The position numbers were made by a program, and so were the translations under genes. Below, piece by piece: positions 1 through 14,250 of a DNA stretch of 64,000 nucleotides. The stretch is taken from positions 30,077,922 to 30,141,921 of the forward strand of contig NC_060232.1 of the NCBI RefSeq assembly GCF_021155775.2, given 5' to 3'. The stretch comes from Neodiprion pinetum. Taxonomy: Eukaryota; Arthropoda; Insecta; Hymenoptera; Diprionidae. The notes beneath the pieces were generated by a model. The model was not told where the DNA came from, did no database searches, and saw only the letters and a list, made by a program, of their open reading frames with translations. How positions within the stretch are numbered: position 1 is the stretch's first letter; the number at the start of each line of letters is the position of its first letter.

Positions 1-448
1 GACATGACCGCCAGTCATCCATACTCGATATTACGTGCTCATCGCATCGTCCGCCTTTGATCAGCGACTTGCTACAAACGCATCGCCCTGTTCCGTTAAA
101 TACTTTATACTCCACATTATTGCATTAAATTCCAAACGTCTGTTTAGATTTCATGTAAGTGTTTCTATACATACGTCACTACAATTACGATTTGCGTTAA
201 TCACCATTCGCCATTGCCAATGATTGGCTACGATTAAATATTCATGTATGTCTACGTTTACGGTTAACCGACAACTTTTATATTCTTTACAGTCATCTGC
301 TGTACAAGTATAATTTTGGGTTCGTTCAACAGTTTATACAGCTAGAAACCATGCTCCACGGGAATCGTATAAGAAATGAAAAACTTGCACTACCGTCGAA
401 CAGTATTTTGCACCCTAGAGGTAGTACAAGCGAACGGCGATGAAAATG
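1..448. other. 3' flank of the IR75-like gene, no gene seen
   Basis: AT-rich sequence beyond the receptor stop codon. The short open frame at 35-223 starts with GTG and has no recognisable protein character. No repeat or RNA gene was seen. Confidence 0.5.
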
Positions 449-3400
449 TTAACATGTCACGAGGAAGTTCTGTTTCTTTTTCAAAGCGGTTCGTCGCTTG
501 GCGTATTTCTCGAGGTATATAAGAGTGCCAGCCAGCGTCATACCCATCGAGAGCAAAAATAAAGCTGGTGAAAATTCCTCGAGGGATACAGGAACCGGGA
601 TTGCACTGTGACTCTCTGGACAAATCGGCTTCCGGTAGTGCCAAACGTGCCGCAGACGTTCGGCCATCCCTCGTTCGATGATTTTCCGCATCCTGTGTGA
701 GAAAAAAAAAAGAATAATCGCAGAGACTTTTGTGGCTTGGAGGTATATTCGACAAGTAAGACGCCTCACTGACCCGTAAGTGACCATTTTTTTAAACGGT
801 GAATGTTTACTCGTAACCGTAGCCGTATGTTTCGGAGGAAACAATTGGATTTCTACGAGATCGCATATTTCGTCCTCGGCAAAAGTGTCCTGAAAATTGG
901 GAACATCGTAGGTGAATTCCGGAAGTGGATCGGGCGAATATTGATCGGTTACCGTGATTATCTTGTAGGCGGTGGCAACGTCGACGTGAAAAGCAAAACC
1001 GCCCTTTTGTACGAGGCTAAGACCATCGCGAGGGCTGTAATACGCGGGCTGCTTCCGCTTCCTGGAGGGTGCTACTTTTTTCTTGTAGAGCTGCAGCGCC
1101 ACTGGATCAGTGGTCGTCTGTCGTTACATCGAAAGTTCACGGATAAAGGCAAGAGTAAATTCGGAAAGATCGGACGAGGCAAGCCTTACCGCAAAAAAAT
1201 CGTAGTTGTAGGCGATATCCTCGATTCCTACACGCAGATCGCTGTCCAGGAGGTCCTTTAGGGTGTTTATATACCTAGGGTGCTGAGCGAGCAAGGAACC
1301 CACGATACTGGCTGAGTAAAACTGATACAAAAGCAGGCCCCAGATGAAAAGGAAGATGAAGACGATTCGCCCGGAGAACAACTGCGGCCCATCCGTTAGA
1401 CCTGAAAATTACGTATGCCTGATAGGTCGGACTTCGGCAGAATCGCGTAACGGTCACACGGGGTGAAAAGTGATATCCTGCTTCAACGATGAGGTCTAAA
1501 AATGTAAAAAGAAATATATGCGTGTTGTTTAAGGATCGTAGAAGATGCTCTATCAGTTTTTCTGACCAAAACTGATTGTCTAAATATTGTAAAACATCGG
1601 CAAAGTTAAGGTAACGTGTGTAATGTTTGAGGTGAAATTCACCCAGAGTGACCTATTAGGAATACACAACCGAAGTGAAGTAGACAATTCTGAATCAAAA
1701 CAAAACAGTATTGACCTCATTCGGTTCGCTTGACGACTTGCAGTCACGTCGCGTATCTCCGACTAGAAGGTAACGCAGCAAAATTTAGTAACGTACAGAT
1801 ATTGGAATTTTCCTACTGTGAACCGAGTCCACGATCGAGTTCAAATAAAGATGATTACGGAGCAGGGGAAAATCTTGGCAATTTACCTTGCTGGCACAAA
1901 GAGGCGGCAACTATCAGAGCAGTCTCCGAAGCAGCGTGAATATCGAGGGTAGTTTCGGCCGTACGGTGAGTCAAACGAGGTTCTACCTTCACTGTAATGT
2001 ACAATAGAAACCAGCACACAAAGGCCGTCAACATCGTGAGTATCCAAACGTTGGGCGCGAAGGGCCGAAGGAAACCGTTGCGAACTGTGTTTTTCTTTGG
2101 ATGGCGAAATATGAAGCAGGGTCTAATTGTAAAAAGAGAAACGATTCGGTCAATCTATATTTGCCTCGATTTTCTGGGTTCCATTAAACTACGTGCATTG
2201 AAGTTGAAAATTAAATTCTATGTGTTCCTGAATCCTGAGTGCATTAAACACTAATTTCTCCTCTAGAGAGACCCAAGTTCCGCGATTTGAATTTTTTTTT
2301 TATAATGTAACGATGATAATTTCAACCTCGCCAGCCAAGTTTGAACGGTAAATTCGGCGACGTCGATTCGTTCTTCCTTGAACTGCAGAGGCGTTGCACC
2401 AATATCAACTCTGCCAGCAATCATGTCACCAAGCATTCCGTTAAACGAACCGTTCTCCATGAGATATCCCCACGAAGTGGCTTTCATCAAATTCATCCTA
2501 AAGAATCACTCGTTAATCGCGGCATAAGTCTGACACTAAAGTCGACCGGGTGAAAATTAGCAGAGGGTGTTTTGTACGATCAAGAAAATCCGTCGAACGT
2601 TAAGCGTGCTATGTCTCGTAACTAATTGCACGATGACTTGACAAACGAATGTTTTTCTGAATCAGTACAAAACATTCCGTCATAAAATCAACATAAACAT
2701 GTGTAACGGTTACTTGAAATTGTAAGAGTCACGCAGCTGACAAACCAGGGCGTAATTGAAACGGTGCATCGTATCCAGGTGCCGGTTAATGGGATACGTT
2801 ATGTACGTCATGAAGTCTGGAGTAGGAGTATGAGTGATCTAAAAACACAATCATATTGTTAATGAAATTGTTGAGCCCGGTCGGCTTAAGTTTTAAAAAA
2901 ATCGCCAACAACAAATCAATGCATGCTCAACGTACAGCGATCGAGACGTTGAGGGAAAGTCCGCGAAGATCGCCACGTCGTTGGTACTTGTACTGCGTCA
3001 AATTGACGGTCAGACCTTGTTGCACATCCCACTGTCCCATATAAGTCACGTTTAGATCACCCCCGTGTCGATAACTCGGGTTGTAAACATCGTAGAGTTC
3101 GAAAATGTCGTTTGCTACGACAAGAGCAACGACCAACTCGGTTTCGATTGTAAGAGGCAGCGTGCTCAGTAAAGTTCTCGGCATCGTCTGGTTCGTAACG
3201 AGGAGCCAAGAGTAGGACTCGTTGAAGGGGATGTTTTGTTCCGTAAACTGTTGAGATATTTCGTTCGCGTTATAGATTTCAATCGACGTTTTTTGTGCGT
3301 GAGAAGTGAAAAGGGCGGAAATTGATACGTTGTGAAAATCTGCCGAAATGAAAAGCCTAACCGATACGTCACCTGATCAAGAACCAAACGGCTCCCCGGA

Positions 3401-3935
3401 CAGTCCAAGTCCAAGACAACGCCGAGTTTGTAATAGTTGACGGTCAGAATTTGGCGCATATTCAAGCTCTCGTTGGGAACGTAGACGAATCCAGTTTTTA
3501 TACCAGAATTCATCAGCTCTCGATTGAAAGCCGTTGTTTCTGTCGTGGATAATTAAAACACTGTTTAATTTTCAATGTGGTGCAGTTCTCTAACGGTTCA
3601 ATATTGACAGTAAACAGGAAAGAAGTGTGTAAAAACTAGATATTAAATCAGTTCGAATCATTCTGACCTTGGCTTCGATCACAGCCGTAGGTCAGTGAAT
3701 AAACCGTAATCTGATTGTGTGAAAAATGATGTTTATTAATTGTGCGCAAGTTGTGAACTAGTGACAATTGTCTCTGGATGGACCTACCAAAATTATTCCA
3801 GCAGGCAAAGACAGTGACCTGGTGAACGTATTTCTGTTTATAAAAATCCTCGATCAGATGACCGGTGACGATCCGTTCCGTTCTTACGAGTCCGTAAATC
3901 GTCGCCAAACACACCACGATATAAAAAGGCCGCAT
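449..3935 (-). CDS. Ir75: IR75-like ionotropic receptor (chemosensory iGluR relative), complete
   Basis: Ligand-gated cation channel subunit of the insect IR75 group, whose studied members detect acids and amines in olfactory neurons, usually with the co-receptor Ir8a. Nine exons join in frame: 3788-3935, 3373-3539, 2936-3247, 2714-2838, 2327-2497, 1887-2122, 1190-1401, 774-1117 and 449-692, giving 652 aa, normal for the family. A signal peptide (MRPFYIVVCLATIYGLV) opens the protein. The first ligand-binding lobe holds ATPLQFKEERID, with Arg294 at the place of the agonist-binding Arg of glutamate receptors. Then follow M1 (WILTMLTAFVCWFLLYITV), the pore loop (SETALIVAASLCQQG), M2 (FSGRIVFIFLFIWGLLLYQF) and the second lobe. 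The last helix lies near the C-terminus (FSPALFLLSMGMTLAGTLIY). Every intron is GT-AG. The introns at 1118-1189 and 693-773 are short and read open in part, so a naive translation shows a false stop at 1124-1126. Subfamily member and ligand cannot be told from sequence alone. Confidence 0.93.
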
Positions 3936-6900
3936 CTTGGACCCCGAAAACGATCAGACAGCAAATTTCCTGACGATCCAATGACCGATGCAATCCTTGC
4001 GCTTGTAAGTATGAAAATTTTCTATCCCACATCGATGTCTACGGTTACGCAACGCTATTTCCGCCCATAGATAAGCGTAAGTAATGCACATCTGCATAAA
4101 TGCACCCCAGGGTACGATGCACACTTGTCAGTTTCTCCGTTGCATAATTTCAATGTGCATCTTCAATGCTCTGAGTGATTATTGTGCATCGTGTATCGAC
4201 CGATCAACTCTTGTCTCAAACAATGTGATTCAGCCACAGCATTTAGCTGGTATCCAGGTCTTGGTTCTTCTTTGATAAAACCTCACCGAGGTGCTCAATG
4301 CTCGAGACAAAAAAGCCGACTGGTATCGTTTTACACAGAAATTTGTGAGACTCTGTATGCAGCTGTTACACTTGTTAAAACTGTTTGAATCCTCGAGATA
4401 CCGCGTTCGACAATGAAATATCGCATTGTGCAAACCCTGAAGAAAACTACTCAAGTTTCTGCCTGTCAAACGAGCGAACAGAATCTGCGTTTTCCCATTT
4501 TTTTTCACGTGACATTTATAGATTTGAAATTGGAGCCAACTACAGGTTGTGTCAGCGTAATGTCGCCTATTCGGATAGAAAAATTACACGTAACCCACGT
4601 CTATAACAGTCTTTTCACATAAAAGTCGGATATATCTAATTTGCGTGCGTGTTTGGTTGTGAGCCGATTGCCAAAATTCGGGTTTTTAGGACTCGCAATA
4701 CAACCTCGGTCATGTATGTGGTCACTGTAATAGTTGAGCGAAATTTGAATAAGGTATCTTTACCTGTTTACCATATCGTAGAACAATACTTACTTACAAT
4801 TAGTCGTCACATCATTTTTTGACCACGAATTTCCCCATCCGAAATTCGCCAGAGATTCCCAAGCATAATTATCCGAAACGTTACATGTATCTAATATTCT
4901 GCGATGGAATTACAAGTTTGAACAAAATATATCACACGATAGTCGGAAATTTCCTTTATTATGCAGATATGAAGATAATCGGTTATAATCGATATGATGT
5001 GACCGACAGTCACGCTATACACTCATTGCATTCTGCATATTAATTTTCTCATCGAACCGATGAAATTATAGTTTCGCAGTCACACCTATACTTATAGCTC
5101 GAAACCTGCGGTAAAACGTGTTTTGATCGGTAATTTTATCGTTCCCCTATTACATCTTCGCAGAAAAACTATAATATATAACACCGACGAAGGTGTTGCT
5201 CAAGAAAACCGGCTCCTGCTGTAGTTTTGCAAACTATTCACATTTGTAGGTCTATTTTTTTATGAAGAAAAAATCGTCAATTATATGTCGGTACAGTCTC
5301 GTCCAACGACTGCTACTGTGTCAGTGTCAAGATCAGATTCCACATTAGCATTTCAATATACGTTCAGGAAAAACGTGTTTTGAAGGTTGATCGTGCAACT
5401 TATACCTGTATTGCGCGAGTGATCGGTTTTCTGCATATAGTGCAATGGAATTTTAAAAAATCGGTAATATAATTTGAAAAAGTACTTTATTTGATCTTAT
5501 TATAATATTTCGCGCCGTTTATATGATACATACATCGCTTTTAACTTCAAAGTTTATACATTTTGCATTCGTCGGTACGTATATTTAGGAATATGGTTAA
5601 TGTGCCCATATGCATGTACGTACCTTATACTCTATAGCTTATATCTTATTAGCTTTTCGGCGACCTTTATACTTATGCAAATTGATTATACAAGGCGTGT
5701 ACTTGACCAGCTGATATTTCAGTCTCAAACACCGGTTCAGATTCGAAAATCGCGATGGATTGGTTACAAATATACGTCAAATTATAGAGTTTTGAGTAAG
5801 TTGGACGCCTTTGAAAAAAACTTTATTGATCATTGCAAATAATTCCAAAGTGGTTTATAAAATGACGTATAAGATTTCAGACGAGTAAGCGTGGCAATGA
5901 ACAAATGATAGGGTTTAGTTTCACCGTGTTTGTACAGCGGAAACGTCAGCAGCCTCGTAACATTTCGGACAACGGTAAAACATAATCCACTAGTTTTCAT
6001 TTTTAATTAAACTATGAAAATAACAGTATAGTAATGTGATGTGCTAATTACCGAGAATTTGTTCAACTTCACAACCACCGTAATGAAATAGCAATAATAG
6101 TAAAGGTATTTTTTTTTAATTAGAGTATAAAAATAATATTAAACTAACGTAGTACAATAACATTCAACAGTACATTAAAAAAATCTATGCTTGAATAACT
6201 TTAGTCCTGATTCCACTAAATATTACATATTTACAACTTTTATTATTATTCACCTGACAACTCTTTCAAAAATCACTATGTCAGATGGAAACTTGTTAGA
6301 CCGTGTTTCACTAATCATTTTTCACTAATCTACTTTCTGCACAAATTGTGCAAGAAGAATTTGAAGTAGGATTGATTCTATAAAAAATGATCACACATTT
6401 CATCAAATGACTAGCGCGTAATTTTACTTGTTGATTAGTTCGAGTACGTATGATCCACGTTGGTAGAAACAACTTCCATACAGTATAGTTAGGAATGCAG
6501 GCTAAATCACAATAAGTTAAAAGTAGCGCTGTGATAAATTCATTCCTCGTTGCTGCCGAAACTCTGAAAAAACATATTTTTGCAGATGAGTTAGAGTTTT
6601 CATATATTCAATTCAATTTCGGTTACGTTCTTGAGTGACTTTTATGAATGGCTCAGATGGATTATTAATTTTCAGTGAACAATCAAAGAACCAAGCTTCA
6701 AAATTGAAATTACGGAACTTTCAAATGTACCTAAAATTTGCAATATGGCAGAAAAAAGAACAACAGGCTGTTGTTTACAGAGCATTTAACGAATAATATG
6801 TATCGTATTTATTTTCACATAATTACATATTCTGTATAATAGAATACTGAAAATTATATTTGGACGTGTATAATCTTATACGTGATATTATAAAGCTTGG

Positions 6901-7533
6901 GTGCGTAGATAATTGTGCGCATACATATATCATTTTCAGCTATAAAATACATAGAATGAACAAGATAATGGGATATAGATGTATAGGTAGGTTTCACAGT
7001 TTTTTTTTCGCTTATCACGTAGGAAAGTAAGACTTGTACTTTCGAACTTATGGAAGATGAGACCGCCTATTCGGGTCCGTAATTCTTCACTAGATTTACT
7101 CTTTTTCCTATTTCTACGTAGTATCTATTTTAAATAGACATATGAAACGATTTTACTGAGATGAATCGATTCTGTCTATTTCTCACTGGAAGACTATTAG
7201 CGAAATCGTTTGGCAATTCGCCACTTTTTTGCAACGGGCATAAAATTATTATCAATTCGAAACAAGTGCGAAAGTTATGGTATCACAGATATGGAACCAA
7301 ATATACAATGATAAAGATATTACTAAATAAAAAAAACATGGCAATGGTAGAACTGCGAATACAAATACGTAAAAATCAAAAATAAAACTAGCATATTATA
7401 ACAATGACATAAGAAAAAATTCTATTCGTTCGATGATCCGTAATAAATCTATGAAAGTTTCGATTAGGTTAGCTCTATACGTATAACGGGGAATAATCGT
7501 TAGAAAAATATGAAAATGTGAAACGGTTTAAAT
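3936..7533. other. AT-rich intergenic DNA between the receptor and ALDH genes
   Basis: Contains the receptor promoter side and the ALDH 3' flank. Open frames of 60-92 codons occur (for example 4230-4508 minus and 5600-5842 plus). None resembles a known protein or joins to another by plausible splicing. No tandem repeat or RNA gene was seen. Confidence 0.5.
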
Positions 7534-10500
7534 TTATGAAGACTTAACGGAGTGTACCTTTAGAGCAGCTTTAAAGCCAATAGTAACGAGAATTCCTAAG
7601 CCAAACATAACAGCATGGGGCAAGTATTTAAATCCAGGAATATTTCGCTTCGCGGTCAACATGCCGAGCAACTTCAGTTTGCCATCAGTATATGGGGGAT
7701 AGCGACACCTGGAATTATTATTCAGAATAAATAATTCAGTATTTTGTGTTTGTGTAAACCTGAGGTTAAATAAAAGCATCAAAGATGCAGAAAAATAAAA
7801 ATGGAAGGTAATACTCACGAGGCAATAGCCTCTCCCAAACCATTAAACGATTTGATGAGGGCTCCTTTTTTATGTACAAACGTATCAAAGCTGTACTTTC
7901 CATGATAAGATCCCATTCCGGAAGCACCGACACCACCGAATGGCAATGTGTCAACTAAATCAGAAAATCAGTTTGAATTACTCGGTGATAAATAAGTTGT
8001 CACAGTTAAGAATGCGTATCTCAAAAATGATCTACAATAAGTTATGTCTGGTGCAATATTGAACCTCGCTAGACTATTCTGATTAGTAATTTAATCCTGA
8101 TTACATTGCAACTAAAGTATGGGTTGGGATGGTGTATTGCCCAACAAAAACCATCAATAAGTAATATGAAATCGAAGCATATCAGTTATTTGAAATAGGA
8201 TGAATGATTTTTACGCATTGAGAAAATGATTGTCAGTATACCTGCGAGATGTAAGACCGTTTCATTCACGCATACGCCCCCGCTACTTGTATTTTCCAAA
8301 ATCAGAGATACATCAGCTTCGTTTTTACTGAATATGTAAAGTGCCAGTGCCTTCTCCCTGTACCAAAAACATTCAATAGACACAGTATTATTATTGTGAG
8401 GCAGTTTCTTTTCGTCATTGTATTTCAGCCAAACGAGTTTTGCAAAAAGGATGAGATTAAAAAGTAGAGAGTGTATTGATAAACTTGCTTCGTGGTTAAA
8501 TTCAATTAGTAAAATACAATCATACCGGCTATTAATGAATTTGATGGCTTCGTATGCATTTGCTATGGAAACGATAGGTAGAATAGGTCCAAATATTTCA
8601 TCATTCATTATTGGGTCCGTTGGTTTAACATCAACCAAGATTGTTGGGGCAATGAATTTCTCAGCAGAGTCTATCTCTCCTCCGACAGCGACTTTACCAT
8701 TTCCAGACAGAAAGCCAGCTAAGCGTCTTGATAAAAATGTAAATTCTATTATTTATGGTTCTTTGTACAAATCCTTTCCTATCTAGACGATTTGACTGTC
8801 AACTGATTTCCAGCCCAAGTATAAAGTATGCCTCACTGAAAATGACGATCGCTGATCATCCGAGTAAGATCTGGACTGTCCTTTGGATTGTCGCCATACC
8901 ACTCTTTTAGGACTTTCTTAGCTTCATTAATGAGTGCCTCCTGTACTTCATGAGTACACAATACATAATCTGGAGCAACGCAAGTCTGTCCAGAATTTAT
9001 ACATTTTCCCCATAATAGTCGCCTAGTAGTAATCCCTATGTCTGCAGTGCTGTCTATGTACACTGGACTATAAAAGAAATGTATTATAAAGCTTGAGATG
9101 GTTTTCAAAATGGTAGATAGTAAAGAAATTCGCCTAGTCACTGACCTTTTTCCACCAAGCTCAAGCGTCACTGGAGTTAAATACTTGTTCGCAGCATCGC
9201 GAACTATTTTTCCAACCATCGTTGATCCCGTATAAAATATATAATCAAATCTTTGCTTCAACAGTTCTGTTGTCTCAGGCACACCACCCAATATCACATG
9301 ACAGCATTCCTGGAATGAATTTAGAAGCTCGATACAATTTTCTGGAGTTTAGTTTCTTCAAAAAATAGAGCGTTAGGTTAACTTACGTTGTCCAAATACT
9401 TTGGAATCAATTCAGCCATAATTTTTGACGTTGCTGAAGAAACTTCCGAAGGTTTAAGAATAACACAGTTACCGGCAGCCATAGCAGCTATCATAGGAAC
9501 CACCGAAAGTTGGAAAGGATAATTCCATGGTCCAATAATTAGAACCACTCCATACGGATCTTTATATATTTTAACGGAATCTAAAATGTTGACAATCCCT
9601 TTCGGTGGCTGAAATTAAACAAAAAAATTTAACATCGATGGCTGTAAGAATGTAATACAAACGTGAAAAATCAATAAATCTACCTTCTCAGGGGCTGACC
9701 ACTCTGCTAGATTATCCAGTAGAAGGATAGCTTCATTTTTTGCAAAGTCTAAGTCCAACACTACGTTCTCATATTTACACTAAAACAAAAATTTTTCTTA
9801 CTTATCAAAGCAATATAGGGAAAGTAGCTCTGAGTACAGCAGAGTCAGAAACACTTTTACATACTCGTCTCAAATCAGTTGTCAGAGCTGCGTGTATATC
9901 AGCAATGTTTTCATCGATCATTTTAATAAATGCTTTCAATTGTTGGATTCTCCATTTCAGTGGGCGCGTCTTACCACTCAGGAACGCGTCTCTCGATCTT
10001 TGTACAATCTAGAACAAGAAAGTAATTCGATCAATAGAGTTTTGATCTTCCTTATCTCCGTAATAAAAATATAGTGTTTCAAACTACCAAAGTACACATA
10101 TTGCATTATACTGGTATTTTTGAAAAAGTATAAACAAGAAAGATGAGATATTGACACATTCCATTCTTTTTATGTATGACTGATTTCATTTCATCATTTA
10201 ACCGTAACTGGCTAAATCTCAAGTAACTGTGCGGTATATTTGTCTTTGAGAGTTAGCTGCACTGCTTTTAAATAGATGACCATTTCGTTGAGCCGAACAG
10301 TCGTGTACTTGACTCTAAAGTAACCGTTGATTGAATATGGATGATGACCTTGGTTATTTGACTTATGCTTAAAATTAACATGTCTATGAGCTGTAACATG
10401 TTTTGTTAAAGGAGTGGAATATCGAGTAGCAGCTGAGATCGTATTCATTGAGAAAAAATACAAGAATAACTGAAAATTCAATGGAGTTGTATAGTTACAC

Positions 10501-10742
10501 TTTTATATTGTTGAAGTACAATTTAACTTCGCAATATCGAGATATTAAATTTTAGAGAAAATACGTTAAACTAAGAACAAGTTTTTTAGTCCTTCATTGT
10601 CATCTCAAACTGATCAGATGAGCGATAATTATGCAGTAGGACATACATCCTTGAATAAAATGAGGACTTAAGTTGATTAATGAAAGTTTAGGCACTTCTG
10701 AAAATGCAAAGTAAACCAACTCACATCAGCGTAGCTTGACAT
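7534..10742 (-). CDS. Aldh3: Class 3 (fatty) aldehyde dehydrogenase with C-terminal membrane anchor, complete
   Basis: NAD(P)-dependent oxidation of aldehydes to acids. The membrane-anchored ALDH3A2-like type acts on long-chain fatty aldehydes at the ER. Ten coding exons join in frame: 10725-10742, 9865-10008, 9684-9779, 9387-9608, 9146-9309, 8837-9067, 8526-8726, 8242-8357, 7819-7954 and 7534-7708, giving 500 aa from MSSYAD. Motifs seen are IGPWNYPFQL (cofactor-side loop), LKPSE, LELGGK with the general base Glu210, and NSGQTC with the nucleophile Cys244. Those two positions match the usual ALDH3 numbering. NDEIFGPILP and LPFGGVGASGMGSYHGK follow. The tail (residues about 475-495) has a hydrophobic stretch, AVMFGLGILVTIGF, followed by basic residues, as in tail-anchored ALDH3A2. 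The first coding exon begins at an acceptor at 10771 and is open upstream of the ATG, so longer isoforms are possible (see 14088-14250 and 17844-18726). Confidence 0.94.
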
Positions 10743-13700
10743 AGTTGGTTGTGCTGTTCCGTTCGCTTCGGCTGTGAACAAAAAAAGAAAAATAATGTTA
10801 GAAAATAAATAAAAGATTCGGAATGCACGCGGTAAATTACACGCAGTGCGAGAGTCAACAAACAGTTTGTGAAACGCGTAGGCGTAGAAAAAATTGTTGA
10901 GAATTTATTCCGGCTTTCGCAAACAATTGCGATTCAGAATTCAGCTGCAGGAATCGTTTACAGAGTAGTTGTCATCGGAGAAGTAACAATAGTCGGTATA
11001 ATCCTGAGATTAAAGCAATATTTTTTTTCTCCCGCGGAAATATGTGACTCAAGAAAAGTTCAAACGTATCCTTCGAATAAAATGTAATCGCATAGTTCTC
11101 AGAAATCGAACTTGTCATTACCGTGAAATAACTTCACCTCGCCTTCTATTGTTTCGTGAATCAGCTGATCACTGAGCGTCTAGAATGAAAATACGGAAAC
11201 CGAAGCTAACTTCACACTCATGCGTTGCGCACGCGCGATCATCTGCATCGCGACTCTGGAATTGTGGTTCATTGTAAGTCGCTGTAAGCGCGGTTCGTGG
11301 AGATTCCCATCCGTAAAACTAATTTTAAAACAATGAAATTAATTAAAGCCCCTGCTCAGCAAACGCCGTTATTGACGGCGGCGGCAACGTTACGAAGATA
11401 AAACAGGTCTGCCCTTGATGATTATCTTAATTGCGTGACAACATTCCGTACGTTGATATCACCGCGTATTTATTTACATGCAATGGGTAAATTCAGAAGA
11501 CGTCAGTAAATTAATTAAACATTTCTTCGAACGGTGTGTACATGCAGTTTTGAAATTCCATAAAAAAAAAAATATCCCAACCGAAATTATCATGGCCAAG
11601 TAAAATCGTAATTTTTTATTAAATTTTAACCGATTAATTTGTGTTTCACAGTTATTTTAAGTTTTTCTTTTTCTTTTTTAATTCTCAGAGGTCAATGCAC
11701 CTTTGAAGAATTCAAGCTTTGCTAAAATTCTTCCGTAAATTATTACTGTTCGGATGGTTTTTTTATTAGAGAAGCTATGTTGTAACCTAGAAGTTGATAA
11801 AAAAAAAGATGAATTGGTTAAGAAGTCAATAAAAAAAAAACTACCCTGCTTGATATTTTTGGTTTTGGCTACAGAATTTATGTAATTTTTTTGCATACTT
11901 TTCAGAAATATCCAATTCACCGTTTTCATAAATACAGCTGACAGAATGCCTCGCGTATCAGTAATTGTAAGGCCCAAAATGGAAAGGATGAGGGTAAGAC
12001 TCTAGTCAGATACGCTATACAGCACCATGGTTCAATTCATACATCTTAAAGGTTTGGAAAAATTTTCTCTTGCATTTATAATATGGTTGGGCATTTTGGG
12101 GAGTAAACATTGACGTAGATCTTCTCGAAGAACAAAGAAACGTTAAGATTCTCTCGCATACAATCTAATTACACTTGGAGAGTGATTAATGATTAATTAC
12201 ATGAATTTGGTGGCCTGTTCCACTTTGCTCAGGTGTATTGATAATAGAAGATGCACTATATTAAATTAATACGTTTCAGGAAATCAGTAAAATATTTTTA
12301 ATGTGTAATTATTTCATGATGTCGTAAACATCGTATTACTGGACAATTAGGTATAATACTATATTTCTGCCGGGCCTTAATTAACTTTTCTTCTTCATAC
12401 GGTGATATAAGAAATCGGTTTCAGTCGTATATGACTTTTTTTGATATCCATGAGTCTTCACGTTGTTGGAGCTTTAATATTACCAAAACAAGTTTTTAGA
12501 ATAATTTCGGTCTATCTGTCTGTCCCGACAAACTCTCCACACGATCACGAAATGTCGCGATTACATTTCTGAAATTTAGACGACTTTACGTTGAATAGTA
12601 ATAAAGTTATAAATGCAATGGGAAACAATTTTGAGGAAAAAAAGACAGTTTTAATGACATAAGATTTTGATCATACTTGATGGTACTCGTAGTAATTGAA
12701 TTGGTTTGTAAAATGTTGTAAGCTATGCCACAAAAATGACTATACTTATGATTTGTTTTGGATCGGGTTGCAAATCTATTTATAAAATATTGATTACGGG
12801 ACGAGCAGAAGAATATTATTACAGCTTGTGCGTCAGAAGTCAGAAATATTATAATTCCGTACAATATTGCAGAAAAACATAATCTTTGTCAAAAATTGAC
12901 AAAATAAAATTATCGGAACGTAATTGAAAGCATATATTCTAGCCAGAATTTTATGATGACTGGGTATATTGTAATATCATCGCGTGAACTAACCAAATAC
13001 GTACAACTAGCTCTCGTCACGAAGGTATTGCAAAACCGTAGGAGGTCATTCGTACACTTTGTTCATCACAAATCCTCGCATTGCTTTCCATAGCTGAGTC
13101 AAACTTAAACCTTTAAAATCAGGTGAAAATAAAATCATACTTATTATTTCTTCCCAATTAACTAACACCGCGCATGGTCATCCGTGTTCAATGCCAACAA
13201 CTTTTTCTCGCGACCCATATTATAGGTATGGTAATGTAATTTCTTACAGGTACCATAACGCTTCAACATGCGTATCGACAAGCTACAAAATTTTTTTTCT
13301 TTCTTGGCTCTTAACCTTCGAAATTAATACACTACACGATGTGCTACTGATACGAAACCCTTCATTTTAATATAACGATAAATTGAGAATTGGATGGTTG
13401 GCCAAAACACGAGGAGATTGGGACGATATGAATTGAACGTTTACAATATGGCACAAGTTAAACTTTCATAAAGCCAAAGGTCGGAGTCCGCGATAAGAAA
13501 ACCACTCGTGCCGTTAATCGAAAAACGAATGCAATTATCCTGGTGCGTGTAATAAAATAATTGTTGAACCACAAAGAAAATTCCAGTAAGCATGCCTGAT
13601 GCTTGCAATCACATCAAGTTTATCCATGCGGTCAAAGGCCATGGTCATGAAGGTGTAATTAAATCGGCGCGAGGCGACTGCGAAAATACCGATCACAAAA

Positions 13701-14087
13701 TACGCCTCGGGCCTTTTTACTGTATACAACTAACATGATATTATCGCCGGGTAAGTTAGCTTTAAAAGTATAGTCGATAATGTTTTTGCACGTGTCGCAG
13801 GTGACGTCAATTTATAGAATTTGTTGTTCAAAGACGCGAGTCGCTTACGGCAGCCGATTGACTTTCTGATTACTGGCACGAGAGAGAAACATTATAACGA
13901 ATAAATAACTTGATACGGTTGCAGTTATTCATAGCGTAGGTATGATTTATTATTTTTCGCACGCATCTTCGTGTCATATAAAGTGTTAGGTATTTATAAC
14001 ACACGTGACACTGGTATTATTCGTAATTTATTTTTGCGTGCACGGTATTTTAATTGTTGTCACGATTTAACCGTCGGAACATCTCAC
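10743..14087. other. 5' intronic or intergenic region of the ALDH gene
   Basis: The exon containing the ALDH start extends up to 10771 and stays open in the ALDH frame. Upstream is AT-rich DNA that is intronic for the longer isoforms. Open frames such as 11678-11977, 12607-12864 and 13535-13729 (all minus) are low complexity or have no protein character. No other gene was recognised. Confidence 0.45.
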
Positions 14088-14250
14088 CGTGAATTCGCAA
14101 AGATTCATTTTGATGCGGGGATGGTTCTACGAGAATCCTGACAGAGCTTTGCGACTCTCTAGAGTTTGTTTCTGCGAGTACATCGTTCAGCACCGTGGAG
14201 GATTCGATCGATTCGAGTGATTCGGTGCGGAAAACAATTTCTGCCGACAT
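14088..14250 (-). CDS. Probable alternative first coding exon of the ALDH gene
   Basis: An ATG at 14250 opens a frame of 54 codons (MSAEIVFRTESLESIESS at the N-terminus, Ser/Glu-rich and acidic). It runs to a good donor, CACG|GTGAGA, at 14088/14087 and ends in phase 1. The ALDH acceptor at 10771 leaves two bases before the next in-frame codon, so the join is in frame and reads through EANGTAQPT into MSSYAD. The result would be a 564-aa isoform with a polar N-terminal extension. The extension has no signal peptide or domain I recognise. The splice link is inferred from phase alone. Read through the donor, the frame would stop after 66 codons. Confidence 0.45.

Noticed and set aside
1124..1126. 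In-frame TAA in the ionotropic receptor, reminiscent of readthrough pseudo-pseudogenes known for Ir75a in Drosophila sechellia
   Set aside because: The stop lies inside a 72-base GT-AG intron (1118-1189). Removing it restores the conserved family sequence in frame.
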